This document shows positions 15,423 through 28,140 of a stretch of DNA of 64,000 nucleotides, one piece after another. Made by a program: the position numbers and the translations under genes. The notes under the pieces are model-generated. The model was not told where the DNA came from. It saw only the letters and a program-made list of their open reading frames with translations, and searched no databases. Source of the DNA: Vespula vulgaris (lineage: Eukaryota; Arthropoda; Insecta; Hymenoptera; Vespidae); assembly GCF_905475345.1 (NCBI RefSeq), contig NC_066596.1:4713001-4777000 (forward strand). Direction: 5' to 3'. How positions within the stretch are numbered: position 1 is the stretch's first letter; the number at the start of each line of letters is the position of its first letter.

Positions 15423-17029
15423 AAAAAACAGAGAGTGAGAACGACTGGCTCTTTGCCTGAACTGTCTCTCTCTCTTTCTCTCTCTCTTTCTCACACAGAA
15501 ACTATCTATATAAACCCTCACCTACTCGTGCTCGAGTAAACACTACCTTAAGACGGTGGATAAACGTTTCTCGTTGGAGCAAGAGAGAAACAGGACGTCG
15601 AAGAATTTTCGAGTGCGAGGGAGAGAAAGTAATGGTATTCGTTCTAAGCTCGTGAAAGTGCATGTACGAAGGGACGAGTGCGCGCCCGCGCGCGCACGTG
15701 AACTCGTAGTGGCAGTCGTGACTGATCGATGCTCCTACTGCAGGGTTGCCTCGGTGTAGGTTCAGGGGTGGGCTTGACGTGGAGAAGAGAGAAAGGGGCA
15801 AGGTGACGGGCCTGCGGGATGAGGTTAGACGAGGAAACAAAGCATGCAATCAAAACGTTAATTACATTAAAATGAGTCGAAGATTGGGCCAATCGAAGAT
15901 GCCCGAAGCTGATGGCCTCGAACGGAGTAACGTAGAACGAGAAGCGTCGAAATCTACGATCGTTTTACTTGTTTTCTTCTTGAGCGACTCGAACTCGAAT
16001 TAAGTGGGTCTCCGAACGGGCAAGTTGTCTCGTGAGAAAGAGAGAGAGAGAGAGAGAGACAACGGGATACGGTTAAAATCGATTTCTCGGTACGTTCGAG
16101 TTTCAAGTCGACTTCGTTTCGAGGTCGATAATAATTAATCCGATCGACGTTGCGAAGTTGATCGACTCGACGATAGCGATATTCGTATAAAAATTTGTTT
16201 GTACTCGCGATCAGTTCGTAACCATCGCTAGAAAGGGCCCGGCCCAATATCTCAGCTGACTTCTAATATGTGCGCGCGTTGTTCGATATATCCGGCCAAA
16301 TTGCGCTCACAAGTTAATAGGAATTTTGATTGACTGAATTAAATGGGTATTGGAAATGCGGCTTTTTATATCGATTAGCTTTATTAGAACCCGTCGCAGC
16401 TCGACAACGGGACGAGAGGAGACGGAAGAAAAAAGGTCGAAGATGAATGGGTACGAGAAGGGACGCACTGGCTTGTTCGTTCGCAGGGGAGATTGGGGAG
16501 GTAGTGAAAAAAGCTCACCGAAGCAATTTGTTGTTAAGTCGGAACTCATTTTCTAGAACGCACACTACCTAATACCTCAGCATACTGGCTGCTGCGGGCC
16601 ACCTCATTACTGGACCTAGTCAATTTCAATTTAATTTGCCAGTCGACTATTTCGTTTCGTGAAAGAAGGGTGGAAAAGGGAGAAAGAGAGAGAGAGAGAA
16701 AGAACGAAGAAACGTGTCGTCGTCATACGTTACGCCATGGCTACGAACGATCGCTGTGTCGCTTTTTAATTAAAACTGGAAGCCTCACCGTACGAATTAA
16801 TCGTTATTATCCGTAAAATTAAACTCGACTGGCTTAAAGACAATTGCGCGATACCTCATGTAAATACCGAAATATATACGAGAATCGTTCACGCAACAAA
16901 CGAAACTTACAGGAACAAAAATTAATCTAAGAAAATCTTTTTGGAGAAAAATAAAACGATGCTAAGAAAATTATTCTTTCATTTTTGAATATTCGCAACA
17001 ATATTATTTCGAATTAAAAACGGTGTATA

Positions 17030-17293
17030 ATGCTTGGTTTATTAAACGGAATCGTAAAGCGATTTGTACGACAAAATTTACACGAGTTGTCCGTAGTTAC
17101 ATTGCCTTCCACTGTAGTAGAACGGAAAAGAACACACCAATGTAAATCAGGAACTCCACGGAGAAAACAACTTGCGGAAAGATTACAGGAATATTTTTGC
17201 ATACGATTTCCTGTACCGAGTGTTATTGTCGAAGGAAATAATTTTTTATGGTACAATGTGGCGCCATCTATCCGCAACTATATACGACTATAG
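17030..17293 (+). CDS. possible small intronless gene (87 codons), unrecognised
   Basis: This ATG-to-stop frame stands out because it is not a microsatellite translation. It reads as a mixed, basic protein with a hydrophobic start (MLGLLNGIVKRF), a central Lys/Arg-rich part and aromatic residues near the end (FLWYNVAPS). Possible poly(A) signals (AATAAA) follow within about 100-140 nt, near 17,395 and 17,428. I do not recognise a family. A caution is that the opposite strand is also open over nearly the same interval (17,014-17,277), so openness by itself proves little. It could be a nested gene, a retrocopy or chance. Confidence 0.25.
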   Translation: MLGLLNGIVKRFVRQNLHELSVVTLPSTVVERKRTHQCKSGTPRRKQLAERLQEYFCIRFPVPSVIVEGNNFLWYNVAPSIRNYIRL

Positions 17294-17862
17294 ATATTAA
17301 TTATATTATCTAATTTTACCAGCATATTGATTCCTCGAATACTTGAGCATTAGATATTCTATGTAATAATTTCTTTAAGATTGAAAATATATATAAATAA
17401 AGAGAGCAAATCGAATTTAAAAGAAATCAATAAAGTTGTTTTTTTCTTTCTACAACTTTACCGTAGGAAAAGCCCCTTTGATGTGAAACGAATGGCCAGG
17501 TGTTGCTTCTTCTCACCACCACCGATCACCTTAGTGATTTTCACTTGTTTTCAATAATTATCGTATTCTTTTGATACCTTCGTCTCTCTTTCGTGATTCC
17601 TTAACGCTTTTTAATGTATCTTCGTTAAACGCCACGTAAACTGATTATTGACTAAGAGACGAGAAAGCTTTGTGCATTATAAAAACAAGAAACGTCGAGT
17701 CGAGTCCACGCTATTCAATTTTCAGTGGCTCGGATCGTAATACGGCTGGTACAAAGTTATAATTTCTCTGTCTCTGTCTCTCTCTCTCTCTGTCTCTCTC
17801 TCCTTCTTTTTCCTCCCGTTTTCAGGCGATGGGGGATGATGCTAACAAGAGAGGAAGAGGAA

Positions 17863-17900
<38 letters not shown>

Positions 17901-19883
17901 TAGGGACGCGCGAACGCGTCGAAATGAACGCATTTACAGACGCATTCTCTACATGGTGTGCATGTACGAGTAACACACACGCAGTAGTTCGCGCGCGTAC
18001 CTACTAATGAGTTAGACCACCTTACCCTCGCCACTTTAATTGTCTAAAGCGCAAATTGGGCGACTTTAATTAGCGTAATTATTTGGTTCGTTTGTCCGTT
18101 TATCCAAGATTCCTGGATCGACCGTGGCTGGTGCTTCCCTGCTTCGCTCGCTAGCTCGTCTACCCTTCTACACGAGCGTCTCCCTCTCCTTCTCTTTCTC
18201 TCCCTCTCCCTCCCTGTCTCTTTCTCTCTCTCTCTCTCTTCTACCCTCTTTCCATCCCCACCCTAACCCCCACGGCTTTCTACAAACCTCTCGCCTTCGA
18301 TCCGAGCTCTGTCTAAACAGATTCGTTAGTACTTCGTGCGACTACGTGCCATTGTTCGAACAGCCGTACGTTCTTTTTTTTAATTAACAAAATGTTAAAC
18401 TCTCCAAGCTTGTCAACCTTATCATTGTTCCAACGTTCGACCTTGACGATTCCACCATTTCACCAACTCACCCCTACTTACTCCTTGATTATACTAATTT
18501 AACTTTGGACGGAATTGGAACCTTTGTAATTCGTGACTATTCGGTATTGCAACGGCATATTATGTAGATATCGTATCAATTTCAACTCTATATTCGAATC
18601 TTTCGACATAAACGACTTCGTTAAACATAGTTTAGAATTAATGTTTTAATTGATCGAGATGTATTACACAAATTATCTTCGAGTTTTTCTACAATTTGTT
18701 ATTAATTTTAATCAACGTTGCTGATAGATTTTAAAGATCAGTAAAAGAAGGAGATAAAACACGTTAGTAAATTAACGATTTATTTGGAAAATAGTGGCTC
18801 AGTTAGGTACTCACCCGGTATATACACCACGTGGAATAGGTATTGCAGACAGTCCGTCCGAACTAATTGGAATTATGTTCTGACTCTCCCGCTTCACGTC
18901 CACTTTCCAGCCTCAACCCCCTTGCAACCCCTCGTAACCGACAGCTACTCTGCTCGTCATTGGACACGAGACTCATTTTCCTATTGTAGAATTTAATAAT
19001 TCGCTACTCTCGATTTACTCGATCGACATGATTTTATTCGTTCACGGAATGTCCGTGCAAGGTAAACATTTTCTCTCCTCTCGTTTGTTACCTGATAATT
19101 TGTCGCCATATGAAATGTCTCGCATATAAATGGCTTAAAACACGCTTGTATTTTAGATAATAATTTTGAACGATTAAAATGACAATTTACAAGAATAGCT
19201 GCTGTATAATTTGTAAAGATGTTAATAATGATTTATACAAATAGGATTAAACTAAAAAATCTTAATTGATAGTCCATAGAAAAATTAAAGAATAATTTTG
19301 TTTATTTTCAATTTTCATAAAAATCAAGTTTCTTCTTTTGTCTTGAAAACTAGAATTTAGTATATATCCATTACGACGACAAGAACTCAGCATTTCATTT
19401 ATTACTAGAACTCAAAATGATAGAGTATACTTCTACGTCCACTAAATTGAATGAGCGAATACTGACCTACATAAAACCTGGAAAAAGGTGCAAAGCAATA
19501 CGTCTTAGAAGAAAGAAGAAAAAGTTATATCGTATATTTAGATTTTGATGGTTCAAATGTAATCCTTAATTGAATTTTTAGTATTATTAAACTTATGCGA
19601 ATGGCATGTTCGAAAAAGAGCATTCTTATAAGTAAATCGATAATAAATTTTAATTGCATTATTGTTATCAACCAAAGTCCTTGACCGAATCGCCTTATCG
19701 ATTTCAGCTCATGATTACTTAATTAGAAAAGAGAAGGAAAAGATAAAGAACGAGATAGTTGAAGAAAGATAAACTGTGAAAAATGGCATGAACCATATTC
19801 GCTCAGAGAGGAACGTTAACCTGCCGTAATATTCTCTTTTATCCCCTTCTCTCCTCCTCCCACTCGCTTAAAATCCTCTTCTT

Positions 19884-19923
19884 CACTCTCTCGCTCTCTC
19901 TCTCTCTCTCTCCCTCCCTCTCC

Positions 19924-19968
<45 letters not shown>
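19884..19968 (+). repeat. (CT)n microsatellite
   Basis: A CT-rich run with CCCT interruptions, ending in a nearly perfect CT array. Confidence 0.93.
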
Positions 19969-19969
<1 letters not shown>

Positions 19970-22900
19970 TTCTCTCTATCTATCCCTTTCTCAACATCAT
20001 CGTAGCTCGGAAACGAAGCGTATCGTGCTCCGTGAATACGCGCCTTTATCGTTTTTGCTTGACATTCTACTCCATCTACGGCGTACCAAGAGAGCTCGAT
20101 AATTAACTGCGAACAAGTCGAATCATTAAAGATACATCGAGCAGCCATAAAAGTAGAGAGAAGCTAACTGCTCTTGAAGTATCTTCAAAATACGAAGGAT
20201 CGATTGATTCTGATGATACTCATTCTAACATTTAAGTGAGAGATAAAAAGAAAAAACGATGGACTGATAAAGACAAATAACAATAATAATAAAAAAAAAA
20301 GAGAAAATGTCGAGAAAGAACGTTAAAAAAAGAAAGAAAAAAGAAATAAAACAGAAGAATCAGAGAAAGAATTGAAACGTCATTTTGCGAGCAATCATCG
20401 AGCTGCCATCCAGTGGAGTGAGAGTAAAGGAGAGAAAGAGAAAGAGAGAGAGAGAGAGATCCAGTCAGTGCAGATCCCCGACAGATAAATTAGCAATTTA
20501 ATTATAGAACTGTCAGGCGGTAATTAAATTAATAACGAGAAACCTCGAATCCAATCCGATCCGTCCTGGCAACCTTTCGCGCGCGTTCACTCTCGAGAGG
20601 TAGGTAGAGTAGAGTAGTAGTCCATGCGTGGATATGAATGTAGAAACTTGGAGGGAACCAGCCGGCTACGGGTCGTTTCAAAAGTACGTTCATGCCAACC
20701 TGTTACACCCGATGATGGCTAGCACTGAGATTAAAACGACAATGAGATGTTGAGCTGCTTCTTCTGTCGTTTCCTTTCCTCTTTTCTTTCTCTTTTGTCT
20801 ACCTTTCCTTTTTTCTTCGCAGAATCCTCTCTCCTCTGTCCGCCAAGGAGGACGGACGATAATCTCGCGATCGAATATGGCGATAGGAACGTTCGACGGA
20901 GTTACGATCGTCGAGGGAGAGAAAAATCATCGAGTGAGCCCCTTGAGTTAACGCTAATTGCGTATTTGAGATTTCAGGCTCGGAGGGATACGAGTTTCGT
21001 GCACGTATTCACTTAGGCGATAATAAATTATGGGGTTAATGGATTCGCTCCAGGGTTGGGTTGGAAGTAGCGCGTCGGCGTGTATGTGTGTGGGTGATAA
21101 AGACTCTCGTTTAAACTTTTTCACCGTAATTTTTGTGGAGTTTTATTGACGGTACTAAAGCTGTAGTTAGGTACGTGAAGTATATGGGCCGATCGAAAAA
21201 ATTAATAAAAAGAAAGAAAAAAAATGATACTACAATTTAATTATCCCGTGAAGAGGACAATTATTATAATTAATTAATTTATCCGAGTTTTCAATCGATA
21301 TCATAAGTAAAAATGAATACTAAAGGAAAGACTTTTTAAAAAAAGAAAAAAGAACAAGAAAAGTATGATTTTGCAACATAGATGCCTCTTTGAAAAACAA
21401 AGATTCGGTAAGACGTTTCCATAGATACAGCCATGTGTCTTTATAACGATTAGGAATTTTTTGAATAATGGTTTTTGTTAACATAGGAAATTAAAATGTA
21501 TTTCTTTATCTAAATAAAAAGTATATGCTCGAAAGCACCATTGGATTCGAAAACGCGTGTGCTCCCTTCGAATCTTGATTCGACATATCCGCGTATCGTT
21601 ACATAGCTAATTGCTGCATAAACATCGGGCTTTACGAGGCCTCGCTATGCGCTCGACAACCGCACCGCAAACATTGACTGCCATTAACTTGGACGCGAGT
21701 GTGCGTATTGATGCGTTCGTATGGAAAGCTGTGTGTCACCCATGGAAGGCCGAACGTGCGTTTAAGACTACTGGCCGTGTAACAGGACCGCCGAGTAATT
21801 AGCGGGAATGTTTCGGAAATTGCTCGGATCTTTTACTCTTATTTTCCCTTGCTCTTATCCATTATTTTTTACCAACACTCGATACACTACGTTTTATCAA
21901 CCTTTTGATGTACCTTCCAATAGGCCTTCGCAATTAGAAATTATTAATCATCGTTCGTTTCAAGTGTTATGCCACTATGTCTATAACATATTTTTGTATT
22001 CATTTTCAACCAAATTAAACTTAATAAATCGAATTACCAACATCATGTGAATACATCTACATTGTGAAACTTTTTAAACGCCATTTAAACGATATTTTAC
22101 AATGAAAAAATATACGCGTGCCAATTTTGTTGACATTTTGACATTATTATATAGTAAAAATACGATTTAACGATCAACCTTTTGCTTCGACATGACAGAC
22201 TGAAAAATCATAGTATAATAATTCAGGGAATTGTATCCTAAATGTCATAAAAGATATTTGAGCCTTTTTCTCACAATAATAAGCAGATAGAGTGATACAC
22301 AGAATTTTAATTTTAATTATATAGAAATTAATATCGTCTGCATTAACAAATCTCATTATAAAATGAAATAAAGTATATTCGTAAATAACTTTGTACTTAA
22401 CCATTGTTCTCAAAACCCCCATGAGATCCTTCAGTCTGTTCTCTCATTAATTAATTAAAGAGAAACGCGCATACCGTATAATAATATTAATATTAATTGG
22501 CTTTATTATTATGATTGAATAATTATGCAGAAAGAGACGCAGCTAAGAGATGCATATATCTGATTGACTTTAATAATATTCACCTAACAATTTACTCTAA
22601 TAAAGAACATTAGTGAACGTTCACGAGTATTTTATGTACTGACACATACGTCACATACATCTTATACTAATTGCACATTCACTTCCTGCATACACAATGC
22701 TAACATATTCATCCCGTAAACAGACGAACATCATAGGTTTATGCAAACGCACAGTACCAATTGACAAGTCAACTCTACTACCTAAATTAAGAATGGCAGT
22801 AAATAAGCGACTAAAACACAAGGATTATTATGACAAGAGATCATAATGGAAAATAACTGCTTTGCTAAGATCTATTGTTTATTATCTTATGTTGTATTAG

Positions 22901-24303
22901 AAGTCAATATTGAAGGGAAAGAACTATCTCTTTCTCTCTTTACCTCTCCTCCCTTTCCGCCCTCGTAATACGAAACAAGACGATTCAAACGAAAAGGTTT
23001 CGTCTGCCCCCTTTATCCAGTCTCGCAATTTACGATATAATTACGAGCAGACTGGATTAGCAAATACTCGAAAGCAACAATTATCTCTTCGTAGACACAT
23101 CAGAGAGTTGCCTTTTCTTTTCATTCAAAATTCTAAAAAGTTTCTAAAATGATCGTTGAAACGATCCATTGAAAGATCAGCGAGAATTTAAATATCACGA
23201 TCGCAATCATTTGAAACAAGTCTATTAAATTGATGCAACTAAAATGAAATGTAAAAATTGATTTTCCGTTCTCGCGCTAACTGTTCTAGCATTAGCGTAT
23301 AAACGTAGGGAATATATAGAAAGCGAAGATGAAGAGAAAGAGAGAAAATGGCTGGGTACTTGTTGGTAGGAGGATAAGAAGAGAACGGAGTCGTTATCTA
23401 CTCAGGACCGTTACTTCGTACGAGAACCGTGCTGCACGCCGATAGAAACGCGCTGTGCTCTCCAGTCCCGAGTTATCTGGCCAGACTGCCAATTAAAAGG
23501 CGCATTTACAACACCTTATTATATCGATGTGCTCGTTTGCCCCGGCGGGAGATAGGACGAGAGGGCTGCCGAGGAAAAGATAGAGAGAAAGAGAGAAAAG
23601 GAGAAATGTGAGTGAAAAAGAGAACGAAACAAGAACAGTAGAAAGGGACGACCTACGACACGTTTAAGAGCGAGACGGTGAAGGGAGTGATGGAAAAGAG
23701 AATGAAACAGAGAACATGTACATACCCTATGTACATATGTATACATAGAGAATTCTGCATGAGCAATACAGTCGTCGCTAGCCTAACCTCATTTAGTTAG
23801 AAAGTGTTTGTACGCGGCGAGACTGGCGCAAGATTTAATTGGAAACGCGTCATATTTATCGTCGACTTGCGCTGAGACGGCTCGAAGAACGTCATCCCCG
23901 GGGCTCCCTGGTTTGCTCTAATTGGTCGCCCGTTTCCTCGTTCGATTCCACCATCAGGAGGATTTGTCGACGATGCAACCAAGCGTACACGACGATACAC
24001 GCCGATTTTCGGGATCTATTCTTCTATCCATGAACATTATCCTGAGAATATGTTTGTCGATATGATGAAATCGAATAATGCTTGAAAAAATATACCTTCA
24101 ATTATCAAGTTGGATATGATCGAATCAATTTAACGTATTTAAACTCTCCTTCCGCATGCTTGAAAATAACAAAACCGAACTAGTCTAACATGTTTTAAAA
24201 CGTCGCAATTAAAACTTGTAATGCTTGGTTCAATTACGAGGAGAACAGTTTATAGATCATAATAATATCAACAATTTACAATATTATTTCTTAATCGTTT
24301 CAG

Positions 24304-25130
24304 AATATTTGGCAGCAGTGGTGCCTGTGCAGGTTGTGGCAATCCGATACCTGCCAATGAAATGGTCATGAGGACGGGTGGATCGGTGTTTCACCTAAAG
24401 TGTTTCACCTGCAGCAAATGCGGTGGACAGCTTGTTTCGGGCGACAGGTGAGATTGGAAGCTATTGTTGTTGCTTTATTTCAAATAGGAAGGACTACAAA
24501 TTATCCTGTCCATTAGGTAAAGAAAAAAAAAAGCTAAAAGCGATCGTTCATTCTAGTAATCAAACTATTCGGCTGTTCGAGCTTGCATAGAATTAATCCT
24601 TTGAATATCCGAACAAAACCGATACGGTGTAAACATAATCCCGGATTCTGGATTCATAGGGAGACACGATTTACATAGTATCTCATACTTGTATGCAGTA
24701 TTCATCTATCTGTCATATAAAAAAATATATATATGACTATATGGAACAGTTATATCATTCGTGAATGCCTTTACAACAGTCAAAGCGATCTTCAAATTAA
24801 AAATAAATCTCTCGCAACTTTTCAAATGCTTTTCAAACTCAGTAATTCAGTTTTTGGTCGGATCGATTTTTCAATAATCCTAAATTCTCTCAAATTCTTG
24901 ATCCAAGACTTTTCAATAGAAGAGCCCATTATTTCTTCGTCAAAGTAACGTCGATGCTGGTTTTCAGGTACTATCTTCTATCAGGTTCACCGGTTTGTGA
25001 AACGGACTGGCACAAGATACTGAAATCATCGAGCGTCGCCGCAGCGACTGCGGCAGCAGCAGCAGCAGGAAACGGGGGTGCACCGGTGAGGAAAGGTAAG
25101 GTCGGTCGGCCTCGAAGGAGCCGCGAATGA
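24304..25130 (+). CDS. LMO4: LIM-only protein LMO4-like, C-terminal part (LIM2 and tail)
   Basis: Two coding exons, 24,304-24,447 and 24,968-25,130, with the intron splitting an Arg codon (GACAG/G). The first opens with RIFGSSGACAGC and carries the LIM2 zinc ligands Cys-x2-Cys, then His-x2-Cys-x2-Cys-x2-Cys (FHLKCFTCSKC). The second supplies the last Cys-x2-Asp (VCETD) and a tail with a short Ala run, ending KGKVGRPRRSRE and TGA. LMO proteins have no DNA-binding domain. They bridge LDB/Chip and transcription factors in the nucleus. The LIM1 exon is not in the window, so the gene is partial here. The KVGRPRR tail is basic and AT-hook-like, and I recall a similar ending in insect LMO4 relatives. 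In-frame coding-like sequence continues past the TGA (next entry). Confidence 0.93.
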
Positions 25131-25424
25131 GGCGGCAACCCGGTCGGTCGCCCGAAGAAGGTTCAACCCTCTCCACAAGCGACGCCCGTTGTCGTACCAA
25201 CGCAGGTCGACGTTGCGGACGTTGCCGTAGGAGGGGATCCCTATTCGCCGCCTCCGCCGGGTCATCAGCACTATCACCATCATCATCACCACCATCATCA
25301 CGAACATCATCAGATGGGCCTTGTGCATCCGGGTCTGGCGGCTCAGCAAACGACGCACATGCAACAGCCATCGTCCGGCAGCTATCAGGATTGGCCGCCG
25401 TGGGCACAGGATCCTTGTGACTGA
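25131..25424 (+). other. 97-codon in-frame open extension after the LMO4 stop
   Basis: Directly after the LMO4 TGA the same frame stays open for 97 codons to a TGA at 25,422-25,424. The conceptual peptide looks like an insect transcription-factor tail. It has a second GRP-basic motif (VGRPKK), a Pro/Val/Gln stretch, a proline run, a histidine-rich block (eight His, then EHH) and Gln/Pro-rich sequence ending WPPWAQDPCD. It could be reached by stop readthrough or by splicing out the stop: GTGAGG at 25,086 and GTAAGG at 25,096 resemble donors. It could also be plain 3' UTR. Other frames here are open too because the region is GC-rich, so composition is the argument, not length. Confidence 0.4.
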
Positions 25425-26194
25425 ATAGACCCCTCCGACCTGGTACTCTGCCAGGTCTGTGCCCACCATGCGTCTCTCTCTCGAAGATCACGTCCTCCTC
25501 TCTCATTGCAAGAAAATTTCATCAAAAAAGATGACGTGATTCGTGATCGCATCGGGAGAATGTGCGTTGTGCGACGAGTGAGAACCAACCATACGTATGT
25601 ATGTATCGTTCGATCGTCGTGAGTGCGTCGAAAACGAAATTGTACCGGCTGCCATCTTGCTTTTTCGTTCGATCTCCCGAAAAAAGTAGAAACGCCAAAC
25701 TTTCGAGCACGCGCGGAGGACGAGTCGCCGTCGATTTTTCTCTTCGCTCAACACGTCTGCTTTCTTATCTTCTTTATTCTCCTTCAATCGATGTTCGGTA
25801 CGTGTACGAGGCAAAAGGATGCTCTTTCCTTTTCGATCTAAGCTTTCAAGTTATGTTTCTCCGAGAAATCGAAACGCACAGAACAGACGACAGAGAATTC
25901 TCAAAGAAAGATGCACGATGAACGTCAATAAAGAAACTTGGACGATTCAAACGAGCGACCCATTTCAGATACCTCGACTCTTAGAAAATTATTTTTCTTT
26001 CAAAATTATCAGTCCTTTCGTCTCGCCGAGCAGCACGTTCCGTAAACTCGTTAAGCGTTCCTTGTTCCCGTGATCGTTAATGGTGTCTCTCGCTGCAAGG
26101 TGAAACCCCGTACCAACGTTAAGACTCTTAAACGATTGAAACCGTCATTTTAATCTTCCTCGATGGTTTCTACGTTGTCTCGCTTCTCGTCATT

Positions 26195-26197
<3 letters not shown>

Positions 26198-26235
<38 letters not shown>

Positions 26236-26238
26236 TTT

Positions 26239-26286
<48 letters not shown>
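26198..26286 (+). repeat. (CT)n microsatellite
   Basis: A CT array with a central T-rich interruption, within the putative LMO4 3' UTR. Confidence 0.94.
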
Positions 26287-26289
<3 letters not shown>

Positions 26290-26627
26290 GTTTCTCGTAT
26301 TCATAATAATCGAACGGAACTCATTCGTGTCGCGCGTGAAAAGTATTCGACAAAGAGATTATCAATTCAATACATTGAACGAGAAATGCACAAGTGGTAC
26401 ACTACATTCATAGTGGTTATATAGTCGCGAGTTTCTCAAGAAGCCGAAGTACGTATCTTCTACGCGTGGTTACATTGGCGATAAGTAGGAACGCTTTCTT
26501 TTACAGCCAATTGCTGCCTTCGAATAACGGCTGTGAATGTAGAAAGATGTAAATCTATGATTCCCTTCTTCCCTCGTATGAATCCTGTTCAAGTCTTGCA
26601 TGTATGCGTGTGCAGAGAAAGAGGGGA

Positions 26628-26664
<37 letters not shown>

Positions 26665-27311
26665 TCGAAGTAAAAAGATGGGGTCACGCATGGAGCAATT
26701 GGAAATTTGCATCAGCATCGATCTATGACACTTGCGAACTTTCGTATATTTCTTCGATCGCTGAAATACAAAAAGAAACGAACATCGTTTTTATTTTCTA
26801 TCGAAGAGACATCGACGATTTTGTGATCGCGCACATTTTAGAAAGTCGAATTGAACGACGAGGCGCAAGAGCAAGACATGCACTACATCAACAAACTTTT
26901 TTCAAGCGACAGGGTTACGATCATCCGCAATAAATGTAACATAAATGTATAATCTTATAACACGTTGCGATATAATCTATAAACCGCACGTAGCCAATGT
27001 CGTTTCTCGAATGTTGGACAGGCTTTTATCCCTTCCACTTCTGTTTTACGTGAAGAACAGGCAAGGGAAAAGCTAAAGCGACACTGACGATGAGCCAATT
27101 CGAAGCTCGATATCGAAACTAAAGACACAAGTTTTTGATGTAAACTGTACCATAATGAAAGGATACAAAAAAAATCACCTCGATCGTTATACGTTTACTC
27201 GTTCCGTTATTAGCGAACTTTTGTCTCAAGAGCTCTGCGTACTTAAAACAAAAAATATTAAGGGCTCGTAGGTAGGACTTTTGAAGAAAGCGACGCGGCA
27301 ATCTTAGGAGC

Positions 27312-27313
<2 letters not shown>

Positions 27314-27359
<46 letters not shown>
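27314..27359 (+). repeat. (GA)n microsatellite
   Basis: A perfect GA run about 1.1 kb downstream of the CT array at 26,198. If both are on one transcript, the two arms are complementary and could form a long duplex. Confidence 0.94.
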
Positions 27360-27362
<3 letters not shown>

Positions 27363-28042
27363 AAAGAAAAAACAAAATAAAATAATTGTCCTGCGCGTGA
27401 ATCTAACGACCGATCTTGAGACCAAGCAATGCACTTTTTTCTGTTAGTATGTCATCGGTTGTTGGATCTCAACTTCTAACCACACGACACTCAACAAATT
27501 GTTTCGTGAAAAGAGAGAGAGAGAGAGAAAGGGAGAGAGTGCGAAAAAAAATAGAGAGGAAGAAGTGCCGCGCCGATGGGTCGTGTAATTTAATCTTGTA
27601 CATAGGGTACCATTTTGTATATTGTTAAAAGTTTGTGTGATATAAATGGTTATGTATTTACTATTGACAAAAAAATAAGCGGCGACGGGTCCACCGCGCG
27701 AATCCAACGAGCAATCGTCCGCGCGATGACGTGCCATTGATTTTTTTTTAATGTCGCCAAACGACGTATCTCACGACATGTATTTTCTTTTCCTCTTAGT
27801 TTTTCTTCCCTCTTTCAACTTATTTTTTCCTTCCTTAATTTTCTCTGATCACAATTATCTGTTCGAAATGTTATTTCTTACGCTTAATTATTGTTTCGAC
27901 GAATTGTACTTTGTTCTATTTATCGATAGCTATTTAAGCGTCCCGCGGATCGATCGTCTGTTTCGCGCGCTTTTTTGACTCGTACGTCCGCGTTTTAAAA
28001 AGACAGCAATAAGAAAAGGTTCGAAATGGTCCAGAAGGGTCG

Positions 28043-28140
28043 ACATCCTCTCGACTTCTGGAATAAATAATGCTCGAACTGCATCCTCGACTTCTGGAAT
28101 AAATAATAATAATAATAATTATTATTATTATTATTACTAT
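28043..28140 (+). repeat. short direct repeat plus (AAT)n/(ATT)n palindrome
   Basis: The segment CGACTTCTGGAATAAATAAT occurs twice, about 40 nt apart. The second copy runs into an AAT array immediately followed by an ATT array, which together form a near-perfect hairpin of about 35 nt. Confidence 0.85.

Larger units (their letters stand above)
1..24303 (+). other. long non-coding stretch, inferred LMO4 intron
   Basis: I see no multi-exon gene here. The next coding exon downstream starts in the middle of an LMO4-type protein, at its LIM2 domain, and no LIM1 exon (Cys-x2-Cys ... Trp-His-x2-Cys pattern) was found upstream on the plus strand. The stretch is therefore most simply read as intron, possibly with alternative first exons I cannot detect. 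It is moderately AT-rich with frequent (GA)n/(CT)n microsatellites. Most open frames are translations of those repeats (poly Arg-Glu or Ser-Leu). More complex, non-repetitive patches, for example 21,600-21,800 and 23,400-24,030, could be enhancers. That is inference only. Confidence 0.55.

Noticed and set aside
15196..15521. Frames with long Arg-Glu or Ser-Leu alternation
   Set aside because: Direct translation of the GA array at 15,350-15,414.
17014..17277. Minus-strand frame of 87 codons opposite the 17,030 frame
   Set aside because: No recognisable motif and no poly(A) signal on that strand that I could see. The plus-strand frame is slightly better supported, though weak itself.
24964..25506. 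Minus-strand frames of 180 and 147 codons over the last LMO4 exon
   Set aside because: Antisense shadows of a GC-rich coding exon. The peptides are Met/Val or Asp/Arg low-complexity opposite the His-rich block.
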